This document shows positions 1-20,215 of a stretch of 64,000 nucleotides of DNA, piece by piece; the first letter of the stretch is position 1, and each line of letters begins with the position of its first letter. This DNA is from Petrosia ficiformis (taxonomy: Eukaryota; Porifera; Demospongiae; Haplosclerida; Petrosiidae): positions 19,198,548-19,262,547 of the forward strand of contig OX345636.1 in the NCBI GenBank assembly GCA_947044365.1, written 5' to 3'. A model generated the notes under the pieces. That model did not search any database. It was not told the origin of the DNA and saw nothing but the letters and a program-made list of their open reading frames with translations. Made by a program: the position numbers and the translations under genes.

Positions 1-1
1 T

Positions 2-9180
<9,179 letters not shown>

Positions 9181-9500
9181 CTCTAAAACATGATAAATAA
9201 TGAATTTCCAAAAACTGAAATTCATTTCATGTTAGCAATTAATGGTTATTATTTACTAATAAGTGTATTTTTCGGAATGACTTTTACAATGAAGATTAAT
9301 AATTTTGATTATGCTAGAAATTAGCATAGTAATAATAATAATAGTAATAATAATAATGATTATCCTTTTATTATTTTTCAAGTGTAAAAAAATAATTACA
9401 TTAATTTTTATCACTTTTGATACTTCAAAGAAAGATTATTACATACAAAATTTAGATAATTAATGCTGTTATGTACTCATTGAACAATAAGATAAGTGTC
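9181..9500. other. Convergent intergenic spacer
   Basis: AT-rich sequence between the stop of the Q-rich gene and the TMEM179B-like stop. Its (AATAAT)n-containing part from about 9292 is duplicated at 11365-11511. I see no gene here. Confidence 0.7.
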
Positions 9501-10700
9501 TTAAAATTTTTCATAGTGTATCAAAGTATTCTTCTTTTTCATGTATTTCACTCCAAATGAAATACCAGTCGTTACACATTGTACAATGAACATCAGAGAG
9601 TATAGTCCAAATACAATCCAAGCCACTTGCTGATAAAAGGAATTAATATTAAAAGTGAACAGCAAGTCTAAATAGGTGTGGATCAATATACACTGCTATA
9701 CCCTATAATACAAAAAAGATCATCTTTAGCTACATACCTCAGCTTTGTGAAGTCCTTTATGAAAGTATACTTTGTCTTCCAGGTCGTTAGAAAGAAGAAA
9801 GTATTTGGAACAACTACAAAAACACAATGAAAATGAAACTACTTGCAGTGCAAAGGCCTTGTAACATGTGTGAAGTGTTATTGAAAAACAAGACTCAAAT
9901 TACTACTGACAGAAAGTAATTTCCAACATTACATAATAATAATGTGTGTCTTTGTTACAACTTACACTCCAGTTCAATAGTACATAAGTCATATATATAT
10001 ATATATATATATGATAAATGCCCCCAGGTAGGGCAGTATCCTATACTTATATTCAATTAGTTGAAACAATATAATACTTTGGTGCTGTCTACTCATATTG
10101 TAGTGTAGAGTTTAGTACTGAAATACTAGTAATTGTATCTGGCCACACAAAGGGTTTGGAATACTTGGTGCACATGATGTCATAGTAACATCCTGCATAT
10201 AGTCCTGCATATATAGTCCTGCATATAGTTATAGTCCTGCATATAGTCACAACTTCCTCTATGACAATTATTTACAAACTAAATGCTATTCCTTGCAAAT
10301 GTACTAACTAATAAAATGGTTATTTTAACGATTTAGTTTTTGCAGTGCATTTACTGACTTTGAGTATAAATTTATGTGCATAATATTATTAATTTAAATT
10401 AATTAATTACTCTGGAATGAGCTAGTAACATCTGTTGTTTTCGCAGATACTACGTATACAGCTACGTTGTATTGTTACCATATGCCTTATAATTTGTCAA
10501 TATAGGTCAAGATCAAATGAACTGTGCACGACTTGTAAATATTAGCTAGCAGGAAAAATAAATCAGCATGGTGGAAAATGTGATTGCATTGAAATTCCTG
10601 TAACCAATTGAAGGTTAAAATTACCTTTTACAGTGCAGTGTTTCAAAAGCAATAGCCTTCAAACAAGACGAGTTGCATTTCCAAATATTTATGTGCAACC
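9292..10700. repeat. Segmental duplication, unit A
   Basis: Sequence from the (AAT)-rich tract at 9292 through two TMEM179B-like exons to about 10700 matches 11365-14312 in the same orientation, at roughly 90% identity by eye over exons and introns. Unit A has its own short expansion: TCCTGCATATAG is repeated four times at 10191-10252, where unit B has one copy. Confidence 0.85.
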
Positions 10701-11025
10701 AACGTCTTGAAAATGATGTGAAACTGAAAGGTTTTAGAAAAAGCCTGTTGATCCTTTGACAATTGCTGGTATTGTTTGAAGTTCCAATATTCATAGTTTT
10801 GGAGAAATTTTGGGAACCCACCGCTCTGCCTATGCGAGCAAGTGTTAATTATCTATCTAGGTTATAATATTAACATGTTACCTGAAATCCTCAGCATTTG
10901 TTACCACATCCTTAAAAGCATCACAAGTTACCTTTATACCAACAGAAAGAGTGATACCAACTGACATTGAGAAAATGACACCAAGGATTAATACATAGTT
11001 ATCAAACACCATTACTGGAAACAAC
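9501..11025 (-). CDS. TMEM179B-like four-pass membrane protein, C-terminal exons (copy A)
   Basis: Reverse-strand exons 11025-10882, 9813-9738 and 9629-9501 join in phase. The first carries a hydrophobic segment (YVLILGVIFSMSVGITLSVG) followed by KVTCDAF. The second has a conserved-looking Cys and the motif YFHKGLHKAE. The third opens with QVAWIVFGLYSLMFIVQCV, a final membrane span with a short basic tail. The order Cys-loop, F/YxxxLHxAE, W-containing last helix matches TMEM179/TMEM179B proteins, whose function is poorly known. The upstream exon with the start codon and first membrane spans was not found. Compared with copy B, a TAA has replaced a GAA near the end, shortening the tail by eight residues. 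Also possible: a pseudogene or a mere relative of TMEM179. Confidence 0.6.
10638..10848 (-). repeat. Interspersed repeat family H
   Basis: Shares ordered blocks with 22450-22715 and, inverted, 13247-13500: CAAGACGAGTTGCATTT, AGGTTTTAGAAAAAGCCT, TTGATCCTTTGACAATT, and an end near CTGCCTATGCGAGCAAG. A partial copy lies at 14245-14312. The shared end reads approximately CTCTGCCTACACNGGCGAGGGTTAA. Probably a non-autonomous transposon; no coding potential. Confidence 0.6.
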
Positions 11026-11876
11026 CTATAGAGTTAAGAAATTGGATCACTGAAATTTTTCTATCATTTCATTTTTTTTCTAAATCCATTCTAGATCTAG
11101 TCTTTTCCATGGCCATTGATTGATTGAGGAACTAACTACAAACAGCAAGTAAGTAAATACCATTAAATTTGACGTGCCCCCTATTCTGCAAAGCATAGAA
11201 GCTAAACAGTAATGCTCCCAAATGTTGCTCAGAGAGGGCTCTATTTATATAATTGACAACATATATTCAGTTAACTGTTGCACAAAAGTAACACAAACCA
11301 TCTCTGCCACTGACTATGTACATTCCTTGCACTAAACATGAATTTTAAGTATATCGATAATTAGTGAAGATTAATAATTTTGATTATTGTAGAAATTAGC
11401 ATAATAATAATAATAATGATTATCCTTTTATTATTGTGTAAAAAAATTAACATTATATAATTCTTTTTTAATACTTCAAAGTAAAATTATTACATACAAA
11501 ATTTAGTAATGCATATCTTTACTTCATTTGAAAACATAAACTGCAAGAATTTCCAGGCCAATAGGCAGGGGGAGTTCCTCTTTCAGATAAGACTGCAACA
11601 AATTAAATCACAATTTCTTTGCCATGAACAGTACAGTACTATAGTATCAATGGCTAGTACACCAGTTTATAATTTACTCAAAACAGCTGTACATGTAAGA
11701 AGGGAAGATTCAGTTGGAAGAAACAGAGAAGCTATTTACTACACTGAGTACCAGTAGTAGATGTTCTGAGTAAAGTTGTCTAGAACAATTTAAATTTCTG
11801 ATATGTTGATCAAATCGAGAGATGCTGTACATGCGGTGGGCGTGGCCGCGTAGAGCTAACCATGTACGATCTCATC

Positions 11877-12048
11877 AGAAAATTGTTCATAACTTTAGTT
11901 TGGAATGACTAACAATCTGTTGACCTGCACTATATAATAGTCCTTCCCATTTTTTTGTATTGCAATTTCTGAGTTATAGTATTATTAATTAAGCTTATGA
12001 CATCACATCATAATTTGAGGACATCATGAATGTGAGCAGACTATAGTA
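11877..12048 (+). mobile_element. MITE family A, copy 2 (partial)
   Basis: Shares TTTAGTTTGGAATGAC, CCTTCCCATTTTTTTGT and the right end GAGGACATCATGAATGTGAG with the family. The interior is shortened and the left end eroded. It lies inside the first insertion of duplication unit B. Confidence 0.7.
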
Positions 12049-12297
12049 ACACCAATTAAATGTCTGGCTTTAGCTATTTTAATTAATTAATTGCATGAGA
12101 GTTGTGCACTCCTACCCTTTGGTTTTTTCATTGGCTCTTGCTAATATTATTTATATATACCATGTGCTTATAGAAGGTCACTTAGCTACCAACAATGCAG
12201 CATTCATTTTATAATCAAAAAATGAAAAGACAAGTATAATATAAAAAGAAGCCTAAAGAACGAAACATGTATTATCATAATTAATTTAGTTATGTAC

Positions 12298-12628
12298 TCA
12301 TTGAACAACAGAATAAGCATCTTCGAATTTGTCATAGTTTATCGAAGTACCGGTATTCTTCTTTTGCATGTACATCCCAAATGAAATACCAGTCATTACA
12401 CATTGTACAATGAGCATCAAAGAGTATAGTCCAAATACAATCCAAGCCACTTGCTGATAAAAGAAATTAATATTAAAAGTAAACAACAAGTCTACATGTA
12501 GATCAACAATATACACTGCTATAACACTTGGAAATACTCTTTAGCTACTTACCTCAGCTTTGTGAAGTCCTTTATAAAAGTATACTTCGTCTTCCAGGTC
12601 GTTAGAAAGAAGAAAGTATTTGGAACAA
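12298..12628 (-). pseudogene. TMEM179B-like partial duplicate (copy B), last two coding exons
   Basis: Reverse-strand exons 12628-12553 and 12453-12298 match copy A exons nearly residue for residue (YFYKGLHKAE, then QVAWIVFGLYSLMLIVQCV). The tail reads through to DKFEDAYSVVQ before its stop and so keeps eight residues that copy A has lost. No counterpart of the copy A exon at 10882-11025 is found upstream, and the duplicated block ends at about 14312 without it. I therefore read this as a partial gene copy. It could still contribute alternative 3' exons if transcription from further upstream splices into it, since splice sites and frame are intact. Confidence 0.6.
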
Positions 12629-13246
12629 CTACAAAAACACAATGAAAATGAAAGTACTTGCAGTGCAAAGGCCTTGTAACATGTGTGAAGTGTTATTGAA
12701 AAACAAGACTCAAATTACTACTGACAGAAAGTAATTTCCAACATTACAATAATTACATAATAATAATGTGTGTCTTTGTTACAACTTACACTCCAGTTCA
12801 ATAGTACATAAGTCATAATATTATATAGTTTTTATATTCAATTAGTTGAAACACTTGGGTGCTGTCTATATACTCATATTGAATTTAGTGTAAAGTTTAG
12901 TACTGAAGTATACTAGTAATTGCATCTGGCCACCCAAAGGGTTTGGAAACCTTCAAACACAAAATTTAATATAGCATTCAATACTTGGTGCACATGATGT
13001 CATAGTAACATCCTGCATGTAGTCACAACATCTTCTATGACAATTGACAAACTAAATTGACTATTCCTTGCAAATGTACTAACTAATAAAATGGTTATTT
13101 TAACGATTTAGTTTTTGCAGAACATTTGCTGACTTTTGCAAAATACATTCACGTGCATATTTAATTACTCTGACAGCTAGTAACATCTGCTGTTTTCGCA
13201 GATGCTACGTATATAGCTACGTTGTATTGTTACCATATGCCTTATT

Positions 13247-14105
13247 ACCCTCGCCACGAAGTGTAGGCAGAAGTGTATAGTAATCATATTGTTTGTCTGT
13301 TTGTGTGTGTCTGTGTATCGGTGTGTGTATGTGTGTTTGCAAAATCTTGGGAAAACTATGAACATTGGTGTCTCCAACGAGCTACTGGCAGACTTCAAAT
13401 TATACAAGGATCAAAAATAATTAACAAGAGGCTTTTGCTAAAACCCTTCGGTTATAAAGTTATCACAATTTTTATAACTCACAGTTACTGTTTCCAGACT
13501 TGAGAAGACTCTTGGGGACATCTGGACACATCAAAACATAACTACTCCTGTATCATGACTATCGCTAGGAAAGCACTACATAAGAGCAAACAAAATTGGG
13601 GTAGTGGTTGCTACAACATCGAGTACAGGCTTCAAGCATTCTCGATTACTTTCTAGCTTTGCCTATTTCAAATTTTCAAGTCATGTGCTGTGCACATGAC
13701 TTGCAACGTTTGTTTTGAGGACCTTTCTTTGTAGAACGTTTCATAGGACTCATTGAGGATCTTTATTTTTCTTTGACATAACACAGACTAAAATGTAAGA
13801 CATACAGTATACACAAGGATGAAATGATACTAAAATCTTTCAGTTATAAAGTAGTAACTACTGACATGTTAACTATTATAACATTATTGTATAAACTAAC
13901 ATGCCAGTACAATTTTATTACTTTATATGTTTTGCACACATAAAGTAAACCATCTGAAGTAAATTTTTTCATTATTATATGACCATTCAAAGTTTTCAAA
14001 CGAGCAATAATATATATAATCACTCTTTTGCCATATTATATATAGAAAAAATTATAGTTTGTATTACTTAGGTGAGGGTCTTGTCCCAATGGCGCTCGTT
14101 ATGAC
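13247..14105. mobile_element. Family H element inserted into duplication unit B
   Basis: Comparison with unit A defines an insertion between ATGCCTTAT and TTATAATT. It opens with TACCCTCGCCACGAAGTGTA and ends in a segment containing GGTGAGGGTCTTG, so ACCCTCGCC/GGTGAGGGT may be short inverted ends. TTAT on both sides may be a target duplication. It contains a TG microsatellite (13290-13340) and blocks seen inverted at 22550-22640. Confidence 0.65.
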
Positions 14106-14312
14106 ATGTACTTTATAATTATATAGTCAAGATCAAATCAACTGTGCATGACTTGTAAATATTAGCCAGCAAAAAAAATTAATTAGCCTGAAGGAAAATT
14201 TAATTGCATTGAAATTCTAATTGAAGGTCATTACTTTTACAGTGCAGTGTTTCAAAAGGAATAGCCTTCAAACAAGACGAGTTGCATATCCAGATATTTA
14301 TGTGCAACCACT

Positions 14313-14900
14313 TGGGGCATGCATCTCGTTGTTTAGGTATCCCTCTGAGTATGGAGGGGGGGCTTCAGGAGATTCCATTCTGCTTTATTAATTAATATTT
14401 TGTTTACGCCCAAAATCTACTAGCAATTATAAAGTCATCACGCGTGAGTTCAGCCAATCAAAATCACTCTACATCCCAAGACGGCTTATCATCTGGCAGC
14501 GGGATCGTCCCAGACCGCCACGCCCTATGGGCGAAAAAACTCCAGACAGTCTTTCGAACCTGCATTGCATAAGGAACCCGTATGGCGTGGCGGTCTCGAG
14601 ACGAGACTATAATCGACATCATAGATTGTCGTATAAGGATTGGAACGCCCACGCATTCACGTGCATTCATTTTGCCCACCCTGCTTTTTAATAATGGCTT
14701 GCAGTATTCCTGATTCAACTAGTACGTGAAAAGAATACATTAATCTTTATCACCATAATTATAATTATATTTAATGTTGAAAGATAATTATTTTATTGCT
14801 AGTCTTGGGATATTTCTGCAGACATAGCCAGCCCCTTCCCTCTACAAGCAATGCAAAGAACTTGTTTTTTACTTGTGTATAACTAAATAAACCTTTTGTT
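14313..14900. other. Intergenic sequence without recognised gene
   Basis: Contains CCCAGACCGCCACGCCCTAT and a related inverted GGCGTGGCGGTCTCGAGACG (14510-14605). A similar phrase, CCCAGACCGTCACGCC, occurs at 53523. It may be a short inverted-repeat element. The open frame at 14464-14718 on the minus strand spans these repeats and resembles no protein I know. Confidence 0.5.
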
Positions 14901-15369
14901 AAAACTAATTGATAATATCACCAACCAACACAGTAGTGCTATACCTTCAGCTAGAAAACCTAGTAACAGCCAAAAAGCAATTGGGGGTGAGGCCTCTTAA
15001 TTACATAGTTACAAGCATACGTTGCTATGGCTGCCATTTTGAGTGGAATAAACTGGACACGCCATACTGTGGTACGTATTTTGATGAAGAATTTTTGGTA
15101 ATGAACTCGAAGTACTATGATGATTTAGATGCAACAGCACAAAGTAGATATAGGCAAAAGTTTAAAAGTTAAAAATTGCTGGATTAGCTTCTGATCCTTA
15201 CTCTTCAAAGGACTAAAACTAGTGACAGGTCCTTTTCATTGACACAGCAATTACAAAAGGAACTGAATTTTTTAATAAGGTTGGCATACTACCAGAACTA
15301 ATAGGAAGGTAGTTTACTGAGTCAAAGGTTAGACCTAGCAAATCGGAACCAACAGATTGTGACAAATAG

Positions 15370-15519
15370 TGTTACTGTGGACTTGGAGAAGAGGGAGAGA
15401 TGATTGCTTGTGATGATGAAAACTGTTCAATAGTATGATTTCATTTGGACTGCTTAAAAATTGACAGAATCCCTGATGGAGATTGGTTTTGCCCTGAGTG
15501 CATACATAAACACCAGTAA
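15370..15519 (+). pseudogene. PHD-finger domain relic with in-frame stop
   Basis: Translation gives a near-complete PHD zinc finger: CYCGLGEEGEMIACDDENC, FHLDCLK and DGDWFCPEC, that is Cys-x-Cys, Cys-x4-Cys, His-x2-Cys and Cys-x2-Cys in the expected order. The codon just before FHLDC is TGA (15436-15438) where ING-type PHD fingers have the conserved Trp (TGG). An upstream TAG also interrupts the frame. In transposons such fingers are accessory chromatin-reader domains. An upstream plus-strand open stretch (14909-15172; LNYIVTSIRCYGCHFEW) may be another part of the same protein. Confidence 0.7.
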
Positions 15520-15619
15520 TTTAAATAAATTTGCTTACCTGTTCAAGTACCGGCGATACTTATTTATTAACATAATTGCCATGTATAATTATCATCTTTA
15601 ATTATAATCTATTTATTTT

Positions 15620-15829
15620 TTATTCAAAAGGAACAACAGATTCACAGCAATTACACAAAGCACAACAAACAGTAACAATTAAGCTATATTCATTATTGTC
15701 AGACATTATCATATTCATAGGCAATGTTGATTCTAGCAGGGTATATTTTTGACGAAGCAAACCAATTACATGTTCAACATGTATTCTCACTCTAGATAGC
15801 CTACGTGCAAAGTCAACATCCAACAGCAC
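15620..15829 (-). pseudogene. C-terminal fragment of a DDE_Tnp_4 (PIF/Harbinger) transposase
   Basis: The 69-residue frame has RVRIHVEHVIGLLRQKYTLL followed by a stretch ending CCALCNCCESVVPF. This is the usual C-terminal pattern of DDE_Tnp_4 transposases: an R/K-x-x-VE-x-x-x-G-x-L-K/R-x-x-F/Y helix carrying the last catalytic Glu, then a Cys-rich segment and a hydrophobic I/V-V-P ending. The rest of the catalytic core is missing, so it cannot be active. Confidence 0.7.
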
Positions 15830-16147
15830 AACAATTCAACTCCTCATTTTTATTTTTCTTTCCACTCAAAATGAACGGCGCTATAAAAACACGGCAATGA
15901 CGTCACTCGCATAAGGTCATACTTGTCATAATAAAGTATATTAGCAAAACAAAGTATTATAGAAAGAAGTATAACCTGTGGTGTCATAATTTATCATACT
16001 CATTCTATCATCTATGAATCAACAAATGTTGCTTACTTTCTTACTATGTACATAAATTTATACTTATAATAACAAATAATATCCGTTGTATCGAAATTAC
16101 TGTGAGATTCTTTAGTGAAAAATGTACTTCATATACTATATGTATGT

Positions 16148-16597
16148 AGTCTCAGGAGCATATTATTAATATTGAAACTCATGTAACCAAACGTGGGTTA
16201 AAATAACCATTAATGTTTACAGTGATAGTACTATTTTACTGCAGGAAAAGATTGATACAACAGTTAGAATCATATTTTTTTATCCTATTTCCATCTTTTC
16301 AAGTAGTTGGTGAGTTTCATTTTTTGACAGAAATGGCTATAATAGAGCAGTGCTAAAATTAGTGATACACATGAACATATACTAGAAAAAGGAGTGAATA
16401 CAGGTATATATATATGTATAGGTATAGGTATAGGCAGTTTTAGTTGCCTATAATATCTGTATCTGAATTATAGGCAAAACCTAGTATAGGTACAACATTA
16501 ATTTCAACATATCAATATTGAAAAAAGAACACTATAAAAACAAATGGGTTATTTTAACCCTGAATTGGTTACATGAGTTTTAATTCCTCCTGAGACT
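16148..16597. mobile_element. MITE with AGTCTCAGGAG inverted ends carrying a family G segment
   Basis: The left end AGTCTCAGGAGCATATT...AAACTCATGTAACCA and the right end TGGTTACATGAGTTTTAATT...CTCCTGAGACT are inverted copies. The interior (about 16215-16498) matches the family G element at 55416-55788 (ACTGCAGGAAAAGATTG, TATAGGCAGTTTTAGTTG, TATAGGTACAACA). The two families are therefore nested or chimeric. A separate relic with GAAACTCATGTAACCAACAT lies at 19381. Confidence 0.7.
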
Positions 16598-16931
16598 GTA
16601 TAAATCAATCATATATATACTTCTTTCTTGTATAGCTAGGTAATGTTTACAAGTAGTAATTTGCTATATTGATTAGTATAGAAATTGCATGCTATAATAA
16701 AAAAATACAATGTACATAATAATTACATGTTTACATTTGCTGACTTTTCAAATATCTGTGGAGTACATCATGTGTAATTTGCTATTAAAAGTACAACTTA
16801 TTGTACATATTTATTACTACTCTGCACTCTAAAAATCGATTTGTTATTTCAAAACCAACTTCATAGGTTTCATAGGGCGTCACTATTTCATGGAATGGAA
16901 CGGAAAATCGCGAAATTAAAACTTAGGATCA

Positions 16932-17728
16932 ATGGCTGTTTCTTGTCATGTGTCTACCAATCTCTTAGTGATATTTGATGTTGTAAAACTTCTTGAAGAC
17001 CCCCCTGAGTGTGCAGCAAATAACCTACCCCCAGTTAGACCAAAGGCAGGAGAGATTAACTTGTACAAGTCAAGTGATCGCCAAAAAGTATATTGTCGTA
17101 CTAAAACAACACTAAAGTATATACTGCATGTATGCATGTAACATATTAATTATATACTTTTAACAGATGATTGGCATTGCGATCAGTATCGTTGGCTAAA
17201 CCAAGGTGTCCGGAAACTTCCCAAAAAAACCCTGCCATCAAGAAGAGTTATTTCCAAATAGATACACCTGAAGAAGCATCAGTAAAATTTTCAAAGCATG
17301 CATATCAGCTCATAGTCCCCAGCAACAACATTGTACTTGTTCACTACTTAGGTGATGAAAATATAGCAAGAGATTTTGTACATGGAAATGCAAAACACAA
17401 CAGAGAATCGCTTTATGTTAGAACTTGCCCATCTGTACTCAGAAATCTTGAGAAGAAATGTATAACTGATTCAACAAGTAAGGTATACAAGTCAGAAGTA
17501 ACGAAAGGTCCTCCAGCGACACACAGACCAGTGTTACAATTTATCAACCTATTAAAGAAGACACGTTTGAAGTTCACTGCCACTGTCGAATGCCACATGA
17601 CAATGAGGAGAGGATGATCTTTTGCAATGGAATCTATAAGAAGTGGTACCATGAAACGTGTGAGGACATTGAATACCACATCTGGAATTCCAGAATGAAA
17701 TGGTATTGTAAAAATTGTAGAAAATAAC
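16932..17728 (+). pseudogene. Decayed transposon ORF: CG-1-like segment plus C-terminal PHD-like finger
   Basis: A plausible first exon (16932 to about 17091, LLEDPPECAANNLPPV) is followed after TTAACAG by DDWHCDQYRWLNQGVRKLPK. The frame then shifts in a seven-A run (17222-17231) to KKSYFQIDTPEEASVKF, NNIVLVHYLGDENIA and LYVRTCPSVL. Another break near 17540 leads to CHCRMPHDNEERMIFCNG and KWYCKNCRK, a PHD/RING-like zinc finger ending at a stop (17726-17728). The DDW-CDQYRW...IVLVHYLGDE arrangement recurs, as I recall, in multicopy proteins of invertebrates. The 'NIVLVHY' piece resembles the CG-1 DNA-binding fold. At least two frameshifts and an apparent internal deletion make it non-functional. 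Transposon origin is inference. Confidence 0.55.
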
Positions 17729-17829
17729 TCGTTTAGTTGAACCGTGATTTGAATTTTATTTTGGTTTTATTTTTAATTAAAGTATAATTTCAGTTTTAAT
17801 AATTATGAAGTATGAAGAATTTTATTTTA

Positions 17830-17910
17830 AAATGAAGTATATATGTTTATATATATTATATATATATATATATATATAATTATATAAAATTATGTATATA
17901 TAATAAATTA
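17830..17910. repeat. (TA)n-rich tract
   Basis: Alternating TA run with ATATAATTATAT palindromes downstream of the decayed transposon ORF. Confidence 0.8.
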
Positions 17911-18150
17911 GATCTCAATACACTAGTCACTAGTCTCACACTGCCGATGTACATCATCATCCCATAACGTAGTACATGTGTCAGAGTAGTACATAATAAG
18001 TTGTGCAAGGAAGCTAAAAGAATCACACTGATTATATCACTACATCTTTGAATTTTTGGGGAATTCCAACAACACCCACCTTGGATATATATACTGACTG
18101 TGAGGTGCGGCTAAGCATCTCATCAGTCAAATCAACTAAATACAGCTACT

Positions 18151-18420
18151 TTGAGCAATCTAACAGTCGCATCAACCTTGCTTAACAATTGTTGCTAACA
18201 CAACATAATCTAAGAGTATGAGTAAACATTTTTTTCATTAATACTCCCAACATCCCTTTCTCTCTCATTTGACCAAATTTTTTAATTATTAATTTTTTTT
18301 ACGTGCCCCAACACTTGAATGAAAGTGCTGCCTACCACATCATGGGCGTTTGCCACCTCCACATTGGTATACCCTCGTAATCTAGAGTGTAGTACCACTA
18401 TGACCCAGTGAATTACAATG
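18151..18420. repeat. Interspersed repeat family I, copy 2
   Basis: Same ordered blocks as 2899-3278 (TTGAGCAATCTAACAGTC, ACTCCCAACATCCCTTTCTC, CACATTGGTATACC). Open frames across it on the minus strand are chance. Confidence 0.55.
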
Positions 18421-19055
18421 AAATTTAGTATTCTATTACATAGAGGTGTATACTTCCTTTCTAGATCTGAGCCTCCTATTGTGAAATACAGCCTTATAAA
18501 ACTCAAAGGGATAATGGACTTGAGCAATTAGGGTGTGGATGTCCACGTAAATTTCAATATAGCAATGTTAGAGAAATTATGCTGTAGAAGGTCATCACAG
18601 GCATAACATGGGCGAACCATATAGTTTCAAATAGTTACAGTGTTAAAATCTGAACAAAGTTGATGAGGCCGACAAACCATAGGGTCAGGCTATAATATTA
18701 TATAACTAAAATACATTTCTGTAAAATTAACATTTAGCAAAACAGCTGGCCTCAAGACTAGCCTCAAGTGGCCCATTATTGCCTCCATCACCAGGTGTAA
18801 CTTTTTCACAGATAAATGACAAAGTCAGTCAATTTGAACAAGCCATAATGCTTTTAGGTAGAGTAGACATAGATAACCTGCTTTATGTCCCATCTCATCT
18901 TCTAGAAACTAAACTCCTTCTCCTGGGTGGCCCACTATTGCCCACATACACTACTCCAGCTATTATGTAACCTATGGTCCTATGGTGATCATTCCCAAGC
19001 TAACATCTGTGAACACAATAGATGCTACATGCTCATTTCAGCATAATTATATATA
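18421..19055. other. Intergenic sequence without recognised gene
   Basis: Contains a weak inverted similarity (GTGGCCCATTATTGCC near 18768 and GGTGGCCCACTATTGCC near 18924). The short open frame between resembles no protein I know. Confidence 0.45.
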
Positions 19056-19058
19056 TAC

Positions 19059-19228
19059 ATGAATCTGTGCTTCTAATAACATCCATTGTACAGATATTAG
19101 AATACCCAGCAGAAGTATGCACATGAATTGGTACTTATAATAGAATAACATCTGATGTACAGATATTAGAATAACTAGTACATGAATCTTTACTTATAAT
19201 AACATCCGATGTACAGATATTTGAATGT
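19059..19228. repeat. Three diverged tandem copies of a 55-75-bp unit
   Basis: Each unit carries CATGAAT(C/T)..., CTTATAATA, AACATC(C/T)(A/G)(T/A)TGTACAGATATT and GAAT(A/G). The three TGTACAGATATT(A/T)GAAT blocks lie near 19087, 19151 and 19211. Confidence 0.75.
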
Positions 19229-19974
19229 TAGCACATTTATGTAATTAATATGTGATTTAGATGTTTGAAGTACTTATTGGTTTGTTACCATTCTTTATTA
19301 TTGCATGTACTGTATATACTAGATCAAGAGCAAAAGAAATAAATTGCTACTTGTAAACATTATAGGAAATCAGTATAGCATATTGAAACTCATGTAACCA
19401 ACATAACCTATTAGTGTTTTTGCACAAATTGCACAACTTGCACTGCATGCCACATTAGTGACACCACAGTGACGTAACAATACAAAGTAGGTGCCTCAAG
19501 CCCCTATTAACTATAAATGGGTTTGCTTTGAGAAAAGTGGGTGTGGACAATCAAACATGCAGGATTACCTTCCCCTCTAAACGCAAATGTCTAGATAGAA
19601 CCCTGCTAAGGCCATTGATCTGAAATGGAGCCAAATTCATGTTTAACTACTGTATATTAATCTATGTGCATTAGTACTTGATTGATATCACTTGATTTAA
19701 TAATCCTGTGATTAAATGATCACAAGAGTGACATTGAAAATTGTATGCACTTTATATTATACATTATATGTGTATATGTTATAACACCTCAGGGATGTTG
19801 TTGGTTTATAATCCTGACAGCCATGGCCAACTGGCTCAAGGAGGGAGGGATTAACCACAAACATCATGAACGTGAGGTGATATAATTGATTTACATCATT
19901 TGCTAAGATACATCGGAATGTTGATAGGATACTTGATTCTGTTATACTGTTAACATTTAAAAAGCTTTCGCAGA

Positions 19975-20215
19975 GAGTAGAATACCTGGCCTTGCTACTC
20001 AATTTGGATTTAGAAAGACAGCTATACTGTCACCTCTGAGTTTCCTAAACCTTCTACTCATGTTTCTGATATGAAAATGTCAGTGTTCTGAACTTATGAT
20101 ATATTATCCTTCTGGCAACACCAGGCCGCATTACTCAATTTGGATGTAGAAAGACAGCTATACTGTCACACCTGCGTTTCCTAAGCCTTCTATCCAAGTT
20201 CCAGAAATGAAATTG
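19975..20215. repeat. Two-copy tandem repeat, about 130-bp period
   Basis: TACTCAATTTGGAT(T/G)TAGAAAG and ACAGCTATACTGTCACNCCT followed by TTTCCTAAnCCTTCT occur at about 19996-20060 and again at 20134-20195. Confidence 0.75.

Larger units (their letters stand above)
11365..14312. repeat. Segmental duplication, unit B, interrupted by two insertions
   Basis: Matches 9292-10700 in order but is twice as long, because unmatched blocks occupy about 11512-12285 and 13247-14105. The first block includes a family A MITE (11877-12048). The second is a family H element. After 14312 the similarity ends abruptly. Confidence 0.85.
14900..15840. mobile_element. Decayed two-gene PIF/Harbinger (ISL2EU)-like transposon
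   Basis: A plus-strand PHD-finger relic (15370-15519) and a minus-strand C-terminal DDE transposase fragment (15620-15829) face each other across about 100 bases. Convergent accessory and transposase genes are known in ISL2EU-type PIF/Harbinger elements. The element is heavily truncated. No clear inverted ends were found by eye. Confidence 0.55.

Noticed and set aside
14464..14718. 84-codon minus-strand frame
   Set aside because: It spans a short inverted-repeat sequence (CCAGACCGCCACGCC/GGCGTGGCGGTCTCGAG) and resembles no protein family.
18779..18970. Open frame with TFSQINDKVSQFEQAIMLL
   Set aside because: Short, no family resemblance, and bordered by a local inverted repeat.
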